Shown: positions 8,875-18,052 of the stretch, in pieces
How positions within the stretch are numbered: the first letter of the stretch is position 1
Layout: each line of letters opens with the position of its first letter
Assembly (NCBI GenBank): GCA_012270795.1
Contig: JAAXHO010000279.1
Coordinates: 1 to 64,000, forward strand
Direction: 5' to 3'
Source: Candidatus Poribacteria bacterium
GTDB lineage: Bacteria > Poribacteria > WGA-4E > WGA-3G
Length of the DNA stretch: 64,000 bases
Program-made: the position numbers and the translations under genes
The notes under the pieces: generated by a model
The model's input: only the letters and a program-made list of their open reading frames with translations
Told to the model about the DNA's origin: nothing
Databases searched by the model: none

Positions 8875-9782
8875 GTAACATTATAGTGCAAGATGCCCAA
8901 ATCAGCAAGCAACGTTGTGAGTTCGGTTTTGGCAGCATCACTAACAGGCAGCAACGGACTTGTCGTCCATGCGTTGCAAACCCCCAGAATCTCCAAACAT
9001 GCCTTGATACCACTAACCCCCTGTCCATAAGTATAGAGTTTGCTAAGTTTGACAAAGAATTGTTGAAGACGGTCAACTTCCTCAATATTACGATCTCTTG
9101 CAGCGTTGTAAAGTGCAACTGCTTCCTTTGGAGCGACGTTTGAAATGGAAATGATCCCACCTTCAGCACCAAATAGCACCGCTGCTCCCACAAGAAAATG
9201 GGAACCGATCATAATGGAAAAATCCTCACGTTCCCCTAATAGTACCGATAGATTCAAGAAATTCACCCAATCGGCAGAACTATCCTTTATACCGACGATG
9301 TTATCACATTCATCTGCCAACTGCGCAACTACAGGTGGTTTAATAAAGGTCTTAGCAGTAATCGGAATATTGTAAATCACTACCGGCAGCTCAGTGCTTG
9401 CGGCGACCGCTTTGTAAAACTGGACTATATCCGCGACATCAACGGAGGGATAATAGTAACACGGAGTCGTAGCAACAGCATCAAACTCAAATTGTTGTGC
9501 GATTTCTATGTTTTGTATCACGCGTTGTGTGCTGGTATCCATAACACAACAAATAACTGGAACCCGTCCTGCAATAGTTTTGATGGCGATGTCCATTGCA
9601 CGTTCCCGTTCTGCTTGTGTCAACGTCGCAAACTCACCAGAGGAACCCAGCAGATAAATACCATGAACTCCATTGTCTATCAAGCGGGTAAGTTGTCTAA
9701 CAAACCCAAGTTCGTCAACACGTTCCTTTTCATCCAGGGGTGTCACCGTAGGTGCAAAAATACCTTCATATCGGATATCCAT
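8871..9782 (-). CDS. Dihydrodipicolinate synthase / N-acetylneuraminate lyase family protein
   Basis: A 303-residue class I aldolase-type lyase with a TIM barrel. It has FAPTVTPLD at the start, LLGSSGEFATL (the GTTGE-like pyruvate loop), the catalytic Tyr in VIYNIP and the Schiff-base Lys in IVGIKDSS. The family includes DapA, sialic acid lyase and KDG or KDGDH aldolases; the SSGE loop differs from the T-T-G-E of strict DapA, and with a sialidase gene 14 kb away a sugar-acid lyase is possible. Start ATG 9782 has AAGAGGAAA upstream; an in-frame ATG at 9833 lies next to the -10 box. Confidence 0.85.
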   Translation of the reverse strand: MDIRYEGIFAPTVTPLDEKERVDELGFVRQLTRLIDNGVHGIYLLGSSGEFATLTQAERERAMDIAIKTIAGRVPVICCVMDTSTQRVIQNIEIAQQFEFDAVATTPCYYYPSVDVADIVQFYKAVAASTELPVVIYNIPITAKTFIKPPVVAQLADECDNIVGIKDSSADWVNFLNLSVLLGEREDFSIMIGSHFLVGAAVLFGAEGGIISISNVAPKEAVALYNAARDRNIEEVDRLQQFFVKLSKLYTYGQGVSGIKACLEILGVCNAWTTSPLLPVSDAAKTELTTLLADLGILHYNVT

Positions 9783-9823
9783 CGTTTCCTCTTTCATGTT
9801 TATCGGAATTGTAATGTAGTTGC

Positions 9824-9852
9824 AGTTTAACAAAGCACGAATTAAATGTCAA
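9824..9852 (-). promoter_or_regulatory. Promoter of the DapA-family gene and aroA
   Basis: Reading on the minus strand: TTGACA (9852-9847), 17-base spacer, TAAACT (9829-9824). Transcription would start near 9817, about 35 bases before ATG 9782. Confidence 0.6.
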
Positions 9853-9913
9853 TAACTTCCAAAAATGTGTTATCATTTAATCGGATACCAAACAGACCTG
9901 CGGAAAATGACTT

Positions 9914-11704
9914 ATGAAAATTCGAACGCAACTCACATTTAGCTACATAGGCATCGTTCTCATGGTGCTACTTGCTGTCTACTTTTTTCTTGGAGAAGCA
10001 CTAAAGGGGTTACTCAGAGATCGTATTACCAATGAGTTGAAAGTTCAGGCTGCACTCACAAGAGAGTTTTTGATTGAGGCACTCCCGGAAAAAGAAAATT
10101 TTACACACCAAGCAATAGATGCACTTGTAGACCGTCTTGGAGAAACAGGAAACGTCCGTTTGACCTTCATTGGGGAAGAGGGCACTGTCTGGGGTGATAC
10201 AGAACGGGATGGACAAGTACTCATTGAGATGGACAATCACCTTTCCCGTCCAGAAGTACAAGAAGCTATTAAGAAAGGCAGCGGAATTCAAAACCGACGT
10301 AGTGATACAACAAACATAAAATACCGTTACTATGTACTACCTGCTGAAAAAAATGGACAATCTATAGGATATTGCCGTGTGGCACTACCGATGGCAACCG
10401 TGAATACTACTCTCGGCAACCTGCAACGCTTACTACTATATGCAATCATTGCTGGTTCGGTTCTGGCAATCCTGTTCGGTATTTTTAGCACAAATGCCAT
10501 TGTCAAACCGATTAACAAATTAACGCAGATCACACAATCCATCGCTGCAGGAGAAAGTACCTCTCGTGTTGAGGTCAATTCTGAAAACGAACTTGGACAA
10601 CTTTCACGGCATTTCAATCTCATGACAGATAGAGTTCAAGAACAGATTGATATGATTTCCTTAGAAAATCAACGCTTAGAAACCATTTTGAACAATATGA
10701 GTGAAGGTGTCCTGTTGGTAAATGGTGCGTCGGAAATTACTTATGCCAATCCAGCTGCTGTCGTGATGTTGAACCTACCTGAACTATATATTGGCAGAGC
10801 ATTGATTGAAATTAACCGCATTCCTGAACTCCAGGCTTTACTTATGGAAGCAGAACAGACAGGTACCGTTGCTTTTGCCGAAATACGTCTTGCCAATCTG
10901 ACAGAGTCAGAGGCAGAAGTGACAATCGTTCCCGTTGCCGCCGAGAGTGAATATGTCATCGTCATCCATGATGTCAGCCATGTCCGAAAATTAGAACGCA
11001 TTCGCGCAGATTTCGTAGCAAACGTATCACACGAATTACGCACACCTTTGACAACAATCCACGGATACGCTGAAACACTGTTGAACAACAGTTCTATCAA
11101 GAACAAAAAACGCAAAGAATTTATCGTAAAAATACTCAATCACTCTTCGCGTCTCACACGATTAGTCTCGGATTTGCTGGAATTAGCACGGCTTGAATCT
11201 GGAGATGTAGAGTTAACAAGGGAACTATGCCACCTCAATGATTTCCATGAACAACTATTGGATGTGTTTGAACCGGTCTTAGAAGAGGCAGATTTAGTTT
11301 TGAATTGGAATATACCCGCCGATTTACCCGAAATAAACGTTGACAGACAACTATTTATGCAGGTTTTCGTAAATCTTATTGACAACGCAATAAAATATAC
11401 ACCTGATGGCGGTGAGATAGATGTGTCAGCAGAAAAGGGAGTAACAGACTCGGATACCACTGATGAAATCGTTGTCCATATCAAAGATGCTGGCATCGGT
11501 ATCCCATTAGAGTCGCAATCTCGCGTTTTTGAGCGGTTTTATCGTGTTGATAAGGGACGCGCACGGAAAATGGGTGGTACCGGTTTAGGATTGGCAATTG
11601 CGAAACATATATTGCTATGCCACAGCGGACAGATATGGTTGGAAAGCGAACTGGGGCAAGGCACAGTCTTTCATTTTGCGATACCGTTAGGAAAAATGAG
11701 TTAG
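9914..11704 (+). CDS. Membrane sensor histidine kinase, PhoR/PnpS type
   Basis: A 596-residue transmembrane kinase. A first membrane segment lies at residues 10-27, followed by an extracytoplasmic sensor of about 145 residues and a second membrane segment near 174-195. Then come HAMP (196-248), a PAS-like domain (about 255-360), HisKA with the H-box FVANVSHELRTPLTT near 375, and HATPase_c with N-box VFVNLIDNAIKYTP, G1 KDAGIGIP and G2 GGTGLGLAI. No response regulator gene is adjacent, so its partner is elsewhere. The stop codon overlaps by a few bases with the convergent tenA stop. Confidence 0.9.
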   Translation: MKIRTQLTFSYIGIVLMVLLAVYFFLGEALKGLLRDRITNELKVQAALTREFLIEALPEKENFTHQAIDALVDRLGETGNVRLTFIGEEGTVWGDTERDGQVLIEMDNHLSRPEVQEAIKKGSGIQNRRSDTTNIKYRYYVLPAEKNGQSIGYCRVALPMATVNTTLGNLQRLLLYAIIAGSVLAILFGIFSTNAIVKPINKLTQITQSIAAGESTSRVEVNSENELGQLSRHFNLMTDRVQEQIDMISLENQRLETILNNMSEGVLLVNGASEITYANPAAVVMLNLPELYIGRALIEINRIPELQALLMEAEQTGTVAFAEIRLANLTESEAEVTIVPVAAESEYVIVIHDVSHVRKLERIRADFVANVSHELRTPLTTIHGYAETLLNNSSIKNKKRKEFIVKILNHSSRLTRLVSDLLELARLESGDVELTRELCHLNDFHEQLLDVFEPVLEEADLVLNWNIPADLPEINVDRQLFMQVFVNLIDNAIKYTPDGGEIDVSAEKGVTDSDTTDEIVVHIKDAGIGIPLESQSRVFERFYRVDKGRARKMGGTGLGLAIAKHILLCHSGQIWLESELGQGTVFHFAIPLGKMS

Positions 11705-12378
11705 ATCTGCCATCCCTGTTCTGTCCATGCCATCTCCCAAAACAGGTATTCATACCGACTGCTCATCAGAAAATATTTCTGAAGTCGATCTTTCTCGTCT
11801 AGGCTGCTTTCAGTTGTAATGTCATTTAGCAAGTTGCGTAACCATTCACCTAAAGCAAGGAATTCAGCAGAAGCATACATATCAATCCATTCTTGGTAAA
11901 GCGGTTCAGGGGAACCACCTTGTTCAGCAAGTGATGTACCGATCTCCGCATAACCCCATTGACACGGAAGCACACCAGCTATCACATCTGCTAAAGTACC
12001 AACTTGTGCTACGTGGAGTATGTGACGCGTATAAGCATGCGTTGTCGGTGCAACAGGTGCTGATTCCATTTCAGTGGGAGAAATGCCGAACTTCTCACAA
12101 TACCCACGATGTAAATCCATCTCGGTGTTTAACGTCTCGTTGAGCAACCGTGAAAAGAGTGCCATTGTCGCTTCATCGTGTGCTTTGATAACGCCATAAG
12201 CAAAGACACGACTATAATCCAAGAGAAACAAATAATCCTGGATCAGATAGTATTTAAACTTTTCCTTCGGTAACGTACCATCTGCAATGCCTTGAACAAA
12301 TGGATGTCTAAGATCCGCTTCCCAGATGGGTGCCGCGAATTGCCGTAACTCATCGGTGAATTTTGTATGTTGTATCAT
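11701..12378 (-). CDS. tenA: TenA family aminopyrimidine aminohydrolase (thiaminase II)
   Basis: Cytosolic enzyme of thiamine salvage that hydrolyses aminopyrimidine breakdown products of thiamine. The 225-residue helical product has HPFVQGIADGTLP near the N-terminus, YYLIQDYLFLLDY, the catalytic Cys in VLPCQWGYAEIG and the YEYLFWEMAW stretch before the C-terminus, all typical. I chose ATG 12378 since GGAG stands about 6 bases upstream; an in-frame ATG at 12417 lacks one and would add an odd extension. thiE lies 9 kb away, not in the same operon. No TPP riboswitch is seen upstream. Confidence 0.9.
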   Translation of the reverse strand: MIQHTKFTDELRQFAAPIWEADLRHPFVQGIADGTLPKEKFKYYLIQDYLFLLDYSRVFAYGVIKAHDEATMALFSRLLNETLNTEMDLHRGYCEKFGISPTEMESAPVAPTTHAYTRHILHVAQVGTLADVIAGVLPCQWGYAEIGTSLAEQGGSPEPLYQEWIDMYASAEFLALGEWLRNLLNDITTESSLDEKDRLQKYFLMSSRYEYLFWEMAWTEQGWQI

Positions 12379-12477
12379 ATCAACTCCATAATAACATCGG
12401 AAAATATCGTCCTGCATGTGTCAAGAATATCAATAAATCTCTTGTATATCATAACTTAATATCACAAGGATGTCAAA

Positions 12478-13368
12478 ATGTTTAAAAAACTTGGGATCGT
12501 CACCAACATCTGGGCAAATGAAATAGCAAATGGTAGACGATTTGATGATTTGATGGTGGAATTCGGTGCAAATGGATTTAGAGACATGGAGGTACGCGAA
12601 GGTGAATACCTTCGAAACTCTGAATTCGGAAAAACTCTTCAAAAAATAGAAAACGCAATACCTGAATACACTAATAACGAGTTCAAGACTATCTGTAACG
12701 ACATGTGGGATAGCGGTTTTGATCCGAATAAGACAAACTATCCTATGCTATTTAGAGAGATTGCCGACTTCGTTGAAAAAGCTCAGGATTGACTTTGAGC
12801 TATGCTATGTCCCACCCGTGGCTATCAAAATCACTTGACATTGATGTAGACACACAAAAAATTGTCGTCGCCAAGAAGTTGGCATATCTACTATGTCCAG
12901 CGCGCGCGATTGCGTCTCGTAGATTTGGAAAGTGAAGGTGAAATTGACCACAACGCAGCAGTTACCAATCTAAAACGTTATAAATCACTTTTACCGGAAT
13001 ATCCGATGATTTTTGCTGTGGAAAATGCAAAGCAGTCGGCAACCTTGACCCTCCAATTGGCAATTGCAGGTGGCGCGAAATTGACTTATGACGAAACGAA
13101 TACATACCGTGATGATCGCACAACACTAAATCCACCAGAAGCGTTTTGGCAAAAGGTCAAAATGGATGACCTTACGTCTGTGCATTTCAAACAGAAAACA
13201 GAAGAAGGCGTGTTGTCTGAAGTAAACAGTGGCTATGTGGATTTCAAAGCAATTACGCAACGTCTAAAAACAGGCAACTATGAAGGAGAACTGTTGCTTG
13301 AAAACGCACCGACCACACATTCGTTGAAAGATGCAATAAATAGCAGGAAGTATTTACTCACCTGCTGA
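12478..13368 (+). pseudogene. Broken sugar phosphate isomerase/epimerase (TIM-barrel) gene
   Basis: The gene starts well (AAGGATG before ATG 12478) and gives MFKKLGIVTNIWANEIANG, the start of a xylose-isomerase-like TIM barrel. Around 12788-12792 a one-base change brings stops; the next frame continues SYAMSHPWLSKSLDIDVDT and VVAKKLAYLLCPARA. At an alternating CG run (12901-12908) the frame shifts again, to LRLVDLESEGEIDHNAAV, EYPMIFAVENAKQS and LLLENAPTTHSLKDAIN, ending at 13368. The rebuilt protein would be about 295 residues, normal for the family. Two separate shifts make a real pseudogene more likely than one assembly error. Confidence 0.75.
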
Positions 13369-13413
13369 ACTAAACGACCTGACGGTGTCTTGTTCATTTA
13401 ATCCATCATTACT

Positions 13414-13821
13414 CTACAAAACTTCTCTGATTTTTGCTGCAATCTGACCGATTTCTTCAATATCTCCTTCACTCGGTTTCCAAGGTAACCGTAACGGATC
13501 CCCATCCCATCTCGGAATGAGATGTAGATGAAAATGAAATACTGTCTGAAAACCAGCCGCTTCATTGGATTGGAACAGATTAAGTCCATCCGGATTCAAT
13601 GCTTCCCGGATCGATGCCGCAAGCGGTACCGCAGCTTCCATAATTTTACTACCGACTTCGGCAGGCATATCAAAAATATTCCGATAATGTTCTTTCGGTA
13701 TAATGAGGAGATGTCCAGGGTTCGCAGGGGCAATGTCCATAAAAGCAAAAACGTGGTCGTTTTCATACACCTTGGCAGCGGGAATCTTACCTGCAACAAT
13801 TGCACAAAAAATACATTCCAT
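13414..13821 (-). CDS. HIT family nucleotide-binding hydrolase
   Basis: A 135-residue histidine triad protein; the family hydrolyses nucleoside phosphoramidates or dinucleotides. It starts MECIFCAIVAGKIPAAKVYE, has DIAPANPGHLLIIPKEH in the middle and the signature HFHLHLIPRW with His-x-His-x-His near residue 105. Start ATG 13821 is preferred over an in-frame ATG at 13839 because the family begins with C-x-F-C, here CIFC. Stands alone between the broken isomerase gene and the sigma factor gene. Confidence 0.92.
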   Translation of the reverse strand: MECIFCAIVAGKIPAAKVYENDHVFAFMDIAPANPGHLLIIPKEHYRNIFDMPAEVGSKIMEAAVPLAASIREALNPDGLNLFQSNEAAGFQTVFHFHLHLIPRWDGDPLRLPWKPSEGDIEEIGQIAAKIREVL

Positions 13822-14078
13822 CTTTCTGTAACTCCACAAGATTTTTTCAGCATTTTAGCAAATTTAGGTCTAAATTTCAACAATTTATCTAAATTCAGAC
13901 AAAATAAATTTGACGTGTTCCTTGCTGTATGATACCCTTTAAAATATCCTCAACTGGTAATTTACTTAGATGTCATAGAAATACTGAAATTTCTGAAACT
14001 TAATAACGTTTAGCATCGTTATTAATAGCGAAACTGTTTCAGATTCCTTTGACGAATATGCAAAGGAGGCATTTGGTC

Positions 14079-14696
14079 ATGGCGCGTCAAGCGAAAAATG
14101 AGCTCTCGGCTACAGAAGATACTTATTTAGCAACTCAAGCCAAACAAGGCAACGAAGCTGCGTTTAGTCAACTTTTTGAAAAACACTACCATTGGGTATA
14201 TAGCAAAGCTTATCGCATGCTATCAGACCATCAAGATACAGAAGAAGTAAGTCTGGATGTGTTTACAAAAGTCTGGCAAAAATTGCAAAACGATAAGTGG
14301 GACCCCAAAAAAGGGAGTTTCCAAGCATGGTTAAATATAGTAGCCAAACATACAGTTATTGATGCAATACGTAGAAGGGATAGAATCCGTGAATCCCTAC
14401 TCACGCTTGAAGAACAAGATGACAGACCGCTCAATGAATTTGAAGATGCGCGCCCCGGCCCAGACAAACACATAATCGCCCAAGAAGCACAAGAAATCTT
14501 GGAGAATGCTCTGGAACAGGTCACGAAACCGAATCACCGTATCGCATGGATATTACGACACTTAGAAGGATGTAGTGTCGCTGAAATTGCACGAATTCTA
14601 AACAGAAAAGATGGCACCGTCAAAATATGGATATTCCGGTGCACACAAGAATTACGTCAAATTTTAGTCAATAAAGGTATCCAATGGATTTATTAG
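14079..14696 (+). CDS. RNA polymerase sigma factor, sigma-70/ECF type
   Basis: A 205-residue ECF-like sigma factor. Region 2 is seen as FSQLFEKHYHWVYSKAYRML, the D-T-E-E-V-S-L-D-V-F-x-K-V-W-Q segment and the FQAWLNIVAKHTVIDAIRRR helix; region 4 is HLEGCSVAEIARILNRKDGT followed by VKIWIFRCTQELRQ. AAAGGAGG (14063-14070 area) precedes ATG 14079 by about 10 bases; an in-frame TTG at 14073 is also possible. It heads a run with an FHA-like protein, a metallopeptidase and a CvpA-like protein. No zinc-binding anti-sigma is obvious, so the next gene may be its regulator (inference). Confidence 0.88.
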   Translation: MARQAKNELSATEDTYLATQAKQGNEAAFSQLFEKHYHWVYSKAYRMLSDHQDTEEVSLDVFTKVWQKLQNDKWDPKKGSFQAWLNIVAKHTVIDAIRRRDRIRESLLTLEEQDDRPLNEFEDARPGPDKHIIAQEAQEILENALEQVTKPNHRIAWILRHLEGCSVAEIARILNRKDGTVKIWIFRCTQELRQILVNKGIQWIY

Positions 14697-14722
14697 AATT
14701 ACTAACATGGAGGATCAACTTT

Positions 14723-15364
14723 ATGCGGTTTTTTAGAAAAACGCCTAAGTCCGTCCGGTATACCGATACCGATAGAAAAGAATCTGAGATATTAGAAGCT
14801 TATACTTGCTGGCTGAAGAACGAAAAACTCAGTCGAAAACAGAAAAATCTTCTAAAGAACATTCAGGAATCAACGCATTTTCACAATTTGAAAGAATTGG
14901 TTGATTTTGCACACTATCGTTTCCAGGAAACAGCCAGTATTACACCTTGTCCGGGTTCAAAAGAACGCGTCGCTGAGAAACTGATGAAAGCCATCAGAGG
15001 CGACGAAGCAGAAGCAACTGCAGAATTGCCGGTAACCCTTAACCCACAAGCTGCATACAGTCCACAGGCAATGGGTAACGTAGATACCGATGTATTCCCA
15101 GGAACGAAAACTCCGCCCACCGATGAAGAGTTGAACCTATGGCAAAATCTTGAAACCCGTAAAAATGCTGATATCCATACACTCGCACATCTGAACCTCT
15201 CCTTTGAGATACAAGATGACGAAGTTTCTATCACAGATTTAGGAAGTTCAACACCAACGCATGTTGAAGGCGTTCGCGTAAAAGATTCCGCACCTATTGA
15301 AAAAGGTTCAGAGTTTAAGTGTGGAGATATTACTTTCCAAGTAATCGACATCAAGAACTCTTAA
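14723..15364 (+). CDS. FHA-like domain protein, possible sigma regulator
   Basis: A 213-residue soluble protein following the sigma gene after 26 bases, with GGAGG 9 bases before ATG 14723. The first 90 residues are charged and helical. The last 55 residues look like a degenerate forkhead-associated (phosphothreonine-binding) domain: LNLSFEIQDDEVSITDLGSS, then P-T-H-V-E-G-V-R-V, and K-G-S-E-F-K-C-G-D-I-T-F. The S-R-x-H motif of FHA domains is not clear. No membrane segment. Its place suggests control of the sigma factor, but nothing in sequence proves it. Confidence 0.6.
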   Translation: MRFFRKTPKSVRYTDTDRKESEILEAYTCWLKNEKLSRKQKNLLKNIQESTHFHNLKELVDFAHYRFQETASITPCPGSKERVAEKLMKAIRGDEAEATAELPVTLNPQAAYSPQAMGNVDTDVFPGTKTPPTDEELNLWQNLETRKNADIHTLAHLNLSFEIQDDEVSITDLGSSTPTHVEGVRVKDSAPIEKGSEFKCGDITFQVIDIKNS

Positions 15365-15428
15365 TTTACCAAAAAAGTAGAACAGGGGAGGCGTTAAGGA
15401 ATTAACATCACACACACTTACATGTTGT

Positions 15429-16505
15429 GTGTGCAATACTACTCCCCTTTCGTACTCTTTTTTACTGTATAAACAAAAAAGTATAAACAAAAAATCTGTG
15501 CATAAAACGTCTTCACTTGCCTTATCCTATTTTCAGCAAGCGGCGGCCTGTTATCAAAAAGCCCAGTATGTTGAAGCAATTCAACATTACCTATTGGGTT
15601 TGGAATATGACCAAAGCCGTTACCATATTTATGCCGACCTCGCAAAAGCTTACGAAATGGTTGGCAAATGGGAACAGGCGTTGTTCTATTTAGATATTGC
15701 CCTCCAATTATCCCCCGACTCACAAACAGTCCTTAGACGCAAAGCACGAATCAAAGAGGAAAAAAAATATTATCAAACGCTGATTTCTAATAGTGGTTTA
15801 GTAGAGAACGTACCGCCTAATTTTACGCCAATTCTACAAACAAAAAACGTGGCGCGTCCCACACAGATAGTAACGTCACATTCTTTGCAGTGGACAGTGG
15901 AACCCGCAGTTTCCCAAAAAACACTGTGGCATATCTACCAACTCATAGAAAAAACGAACAACGAAATCGGTATAAAACTTCACTGTTATCCACAGCACCA
16001 AATTCAAATCACAATCATAAATACTTATGACTTACCTACACAGACACTTATGCCAAGATGGGCAAGTGGTTGCTATAATGGACAAATACAGGTGTGCTAC
16101 TGTGCTGACGGTGAACCGGAACTTGGGGTTTTATACACGCTCATTCGGCATGAGTGGACACATTTACTTATTGATATGCTAATACACGGGAATTGTCCTA
16201 TGTGGCTCAACGAAGGACTCGCACAAACAATGGCTCGTCCCCTGTTCTCTTTTGAAAAACTCACACTACACCAAGCAAACTATAACGGAGAATTACCAAC
16301 AATTTCAGAACTCAACCAACCTTTCACTGAACTGCCAACCTCACAACGTAAAATCGCCTATCTCCAATCTGCAGCAATTGTCACTAACCTAATAGACGAA
16401 GGTGGGTTCTCTTCTATCCAACAACTTCTCCACCATTTAGGAAACGGCATACCGATTGAAATTGCAATGCAGCAAACATATCAAAAGCCTGTAATACCCA
16501 AATAA
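15429..16505 (+). CDS. TPR and peptidase MA-like metallopeptidase domain protein
   Basis: Two TPR units near residues 28-97 (ALSYFQQAAACYQKAQYVEA, YADLAKAYEMVGKWEQALFY) are followed by a gluzincin-type peptidase: IRHEWTHLLID holds H-E-x-x-H and WLNEGLAQTMAR holds the third zinc ligand Glu. The start is unsure: a GTG at 15429 and another at 15498 are in frame, both without a good ribosome site, and the first 22 codons contain a perfect 14-bp tandem duplication (15467-15494). No signal peptide is seen from either start. Third gene of the sigma run. Confidence 0.75.
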   Translation: MCNTTPLSYSFLLYKQKSINKKSVHKTSSLALSYFQQAAACYQKAQYVEAIQHYLLGLEYDQSRYHIYADLAKAYEMVGKWEQALFYLDIALQLSPDSQTVLRRKARIKEEKKYYQTLISNSGLVENVPPNFTPILQTKNVARPTQIVTSHSLQWTVEPAVSQKTLWHIYQLIEKTNNEIGIKLHCYPQHQIQITIINTYDLPTQTLMPRWASGCYNGQIQVCYCADGEPELGVLYTLIRHEWTHLLIDMLIHGNCPMWLNEGLAQTMARPLFSFEKLTLHQANYNGELPTISELNQPFTELPTSQRKIAYLQSAAIVTNLIDEGGFSSIQQLLHHLGNGIPIEIAMQQTYQKPVIPK

Positions 16506-16562
16506 AAACAGACAACACAGACTTTGTTCTTAACTTACTAAGTTCCTTTCCTATCCTTCATT

Positions 16563-17057
16563 ATGACAAAATTAGATATCGCCATCCTCATCATTGTCGG
16601 CATTGCCGGGTTTAGTTGCTACAAGGCAGGTTTTACGCGAAGCGTATGGGGTATTTTTGCCCTCGGTGCAGGGCTCGTCATCGCAAGTCAATTATGGCAG
16701 CACCTCGCCCTCCCCATCCAAAAACTTATCTCACATGAAGAAATCGCAAAATGGCTCAGTATTATCGTACTGATTGCTATTACCGCCATAATTGTTGATA
16801 CCGTTTTTGAACGGATACACCGAATTTTTGAGAAGGGTATTTTGGGGTGGCTGAATAGCCTGCTCGGTTTAGCGGTAGGTGTTGCATCAAGTGTGCTTAT
16901 TATCGCATTGCTACTCCATTTCGTCAATCCACATCGCAACGATTTCCTCAAAGATGAAATAAACAACTCTATTTTCGCTGTCCATCTGATGGAACTTGGT
17001 GAAAATGTCTGGACATTTGGCAAAGAAAATGTCAAAAAACACCTTGAACCTGAGTGA
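16563..17057 (+). CDS. CvpA family membrane protein
   Basis: A 164-residue inner-membrane protein with four predicted hydrophobic segments, near residues 5-20, 28-45, 64-82 and 96-119. The start LDIAILIIVGIAGFSCYKAG and the later ILGWLNSLLGLAVGVASSVL match the CvpA (colicin V production) family, which has D-x-x-I near the N-terminus and a G-x-x-N-x-x-L-G loop. Function in most bacteria is unknown. No clear ribosome site. It follows the metallopeptidase gene after 57 bases. Confidence 0.75.
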   Translation: MTKLDIAILIIVGIAGFSCYKAGFTRSVWGIFALGAGLVIASQLWQHLALPIQKLISHEEIAKWLSIIVLIAITAIIVDTVFERIHRIFEKGILGWLNSLLGLAVGVASSVLIIALLLHFVNPHRNDFLKDEINNSIFAVHLMELGENVWTFGKENVKKHLEPE

Positions 17058-17078
17058 CGTTTTATACCAGTTCAAGTA

Positions 17079-17714
17079 CTACCAACCAGCCTGTTTCAGA
17101 AACTCCAACGCCATCAAAGTATGTCCTTCCGCATTTGGATGCACACCATCTCGCGTTGTCCACAACGCCCCAGGTCTGGCAGCAACCGCATTATCAAACG
17201 CATCATTTATCTGAATCAAAAGCGCATCAAACTCATCAGCAAGCTTATGAATACTGGCGTTGTAAGCATCAACCGCTAACGGTCTCGGATTTTCAACATC
17301 CTCTTCAATATAGAAGATCTCAAACAGAAAAATTGGAATCTCCAATTCATTCTTCACACGCGTCAGTATTCGCCGATAGCACGCCTCCCAACTCGGCAGA
17401 TAGTCCTCATTAGAAATACCTTGTCCATGCTGACGACCTGCATTGTTAATCCCGATTTTCACTGAAAGCCAATCCGGTTTTTCATCTATAACATCGGTAT
17501 CCCAACGGTTCTCTAAACCTTCAACCACATCCCCACCAATCCCTTTGTTGACATAAGTAATATCGCGTCCGGGGTATTTCGCAGTAATCAGCTCTGTTAT
17601 TTTGCGAACATACCCATGTCCATACGGAGCGTGATCCCCTCTCCTACCGCAATCCGTAATACTATCCCCAATAAACAGCACCTTATCTCCTGATTGAAAC
17701 AACAAATTACTCAC
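17079..17714 (-). CDS. SGNH/GDSL hydrolase
   Basis: A 211-residue SGNH-fold esterase or acetylhydrolase. Block I is VLFIGDSITDCGRRGDH with the nucleophile Ser, block II includes the oxyanion Gly in N-K-G-I-G-G-D-V-V, block III is GINNAGRQ with Asn, and block V is TRDGVHPNAEGH with the Asp and His of the triad. There is no signal peptide, so it is probably cytosolic and could act on acetylated sugars. The start is GTG 17714 with AAAGGAG upstream. Convergent with the CvpA-like gene. Confidence 0.9.
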   Translation of the reverse strand: MSNLLFQSGDKVLFIGDSITDCGRRGDHAPYGHGYVRKITELITAKYPGRDITYVNKGIGGDVVEGLENRWDTDVIDEKPDWLSVKIGINNAGRQHGQGISNEDYLPSWEACYRRILTRVKNELEIPIFLFEIFYIEEDVENPRPLAVDAYNASIHKLADEFDALLIQINDAFDNAVAARPGALWTTRDGVHPNAEGHTLMALEFLKQAGW

Positions 17715-18052
17715 AAACTATCTCCTTTATGTGATATACAAATTGCAAACATTAGAAATCTGACATTCCATTAACTTATCACATTTTCAACAAATTGCCA
17801 ACATGAAAAATATCCAAATCAACGCTGAATGTGTTTATAGTATTCAGCGGAGTTAGAAACCCCTCCAACAATTACAAAACTCGACAATAAAAATAATATT
17901 TTTTTGGTAACCTTTTTATCCGATTTATGCACATAGTATATGAATATAGGACTTACGCATTTCCCTTTAGAAAGGGGAGTTAAAAAGTCGTTTTATGGAA
18001 AACTATTTTTATTTAATAAATTATAAAAAATGTTATAAATAGGAGAAGAATA
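17715..18052. other. Non-coding region with thiE leader copy and partial palindrome
   Basis: No gene is seen in 338 bases. It contains a 55-bp copy of the thiE leader at 17760-17814 (listed separately), a GGAGTTAGAAACCCCTCC word near 17849 that is half of the palindrome family seen at 53204-53334, and a CTTTAGAAAGGGG hairpin near 17964. An AGGAGAAGAATA ribosome site at the end belongs to the next gene. Confidence 0.7.
17760..17814 (+). repeat. 55-bp copy of the thiE leader and first codons
   Basis: Matches 21151-21205 with three mismatches and no gaps. The copy includes the last 43 bases before the thiE start codon and ATGAAAAATATC, then diverges and stops after 17 codons. It is an orphan 5' end lying 3.4 kb upstream of the real gene. 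Confidence 0.85.

Noticed and set aside
11701-11704. Overlapping convergent stop codons of the kinase and tenA genes as a special signal
   Set aside because: A few bases of convergent overlap are common in compact genomes, and no hairpin is present.
12379-12477. TPP riboswitch upstream of tenA or thiE
   Set aside because: No C-T-G-A-G-A type core and no fitting stems are visible before either gene.
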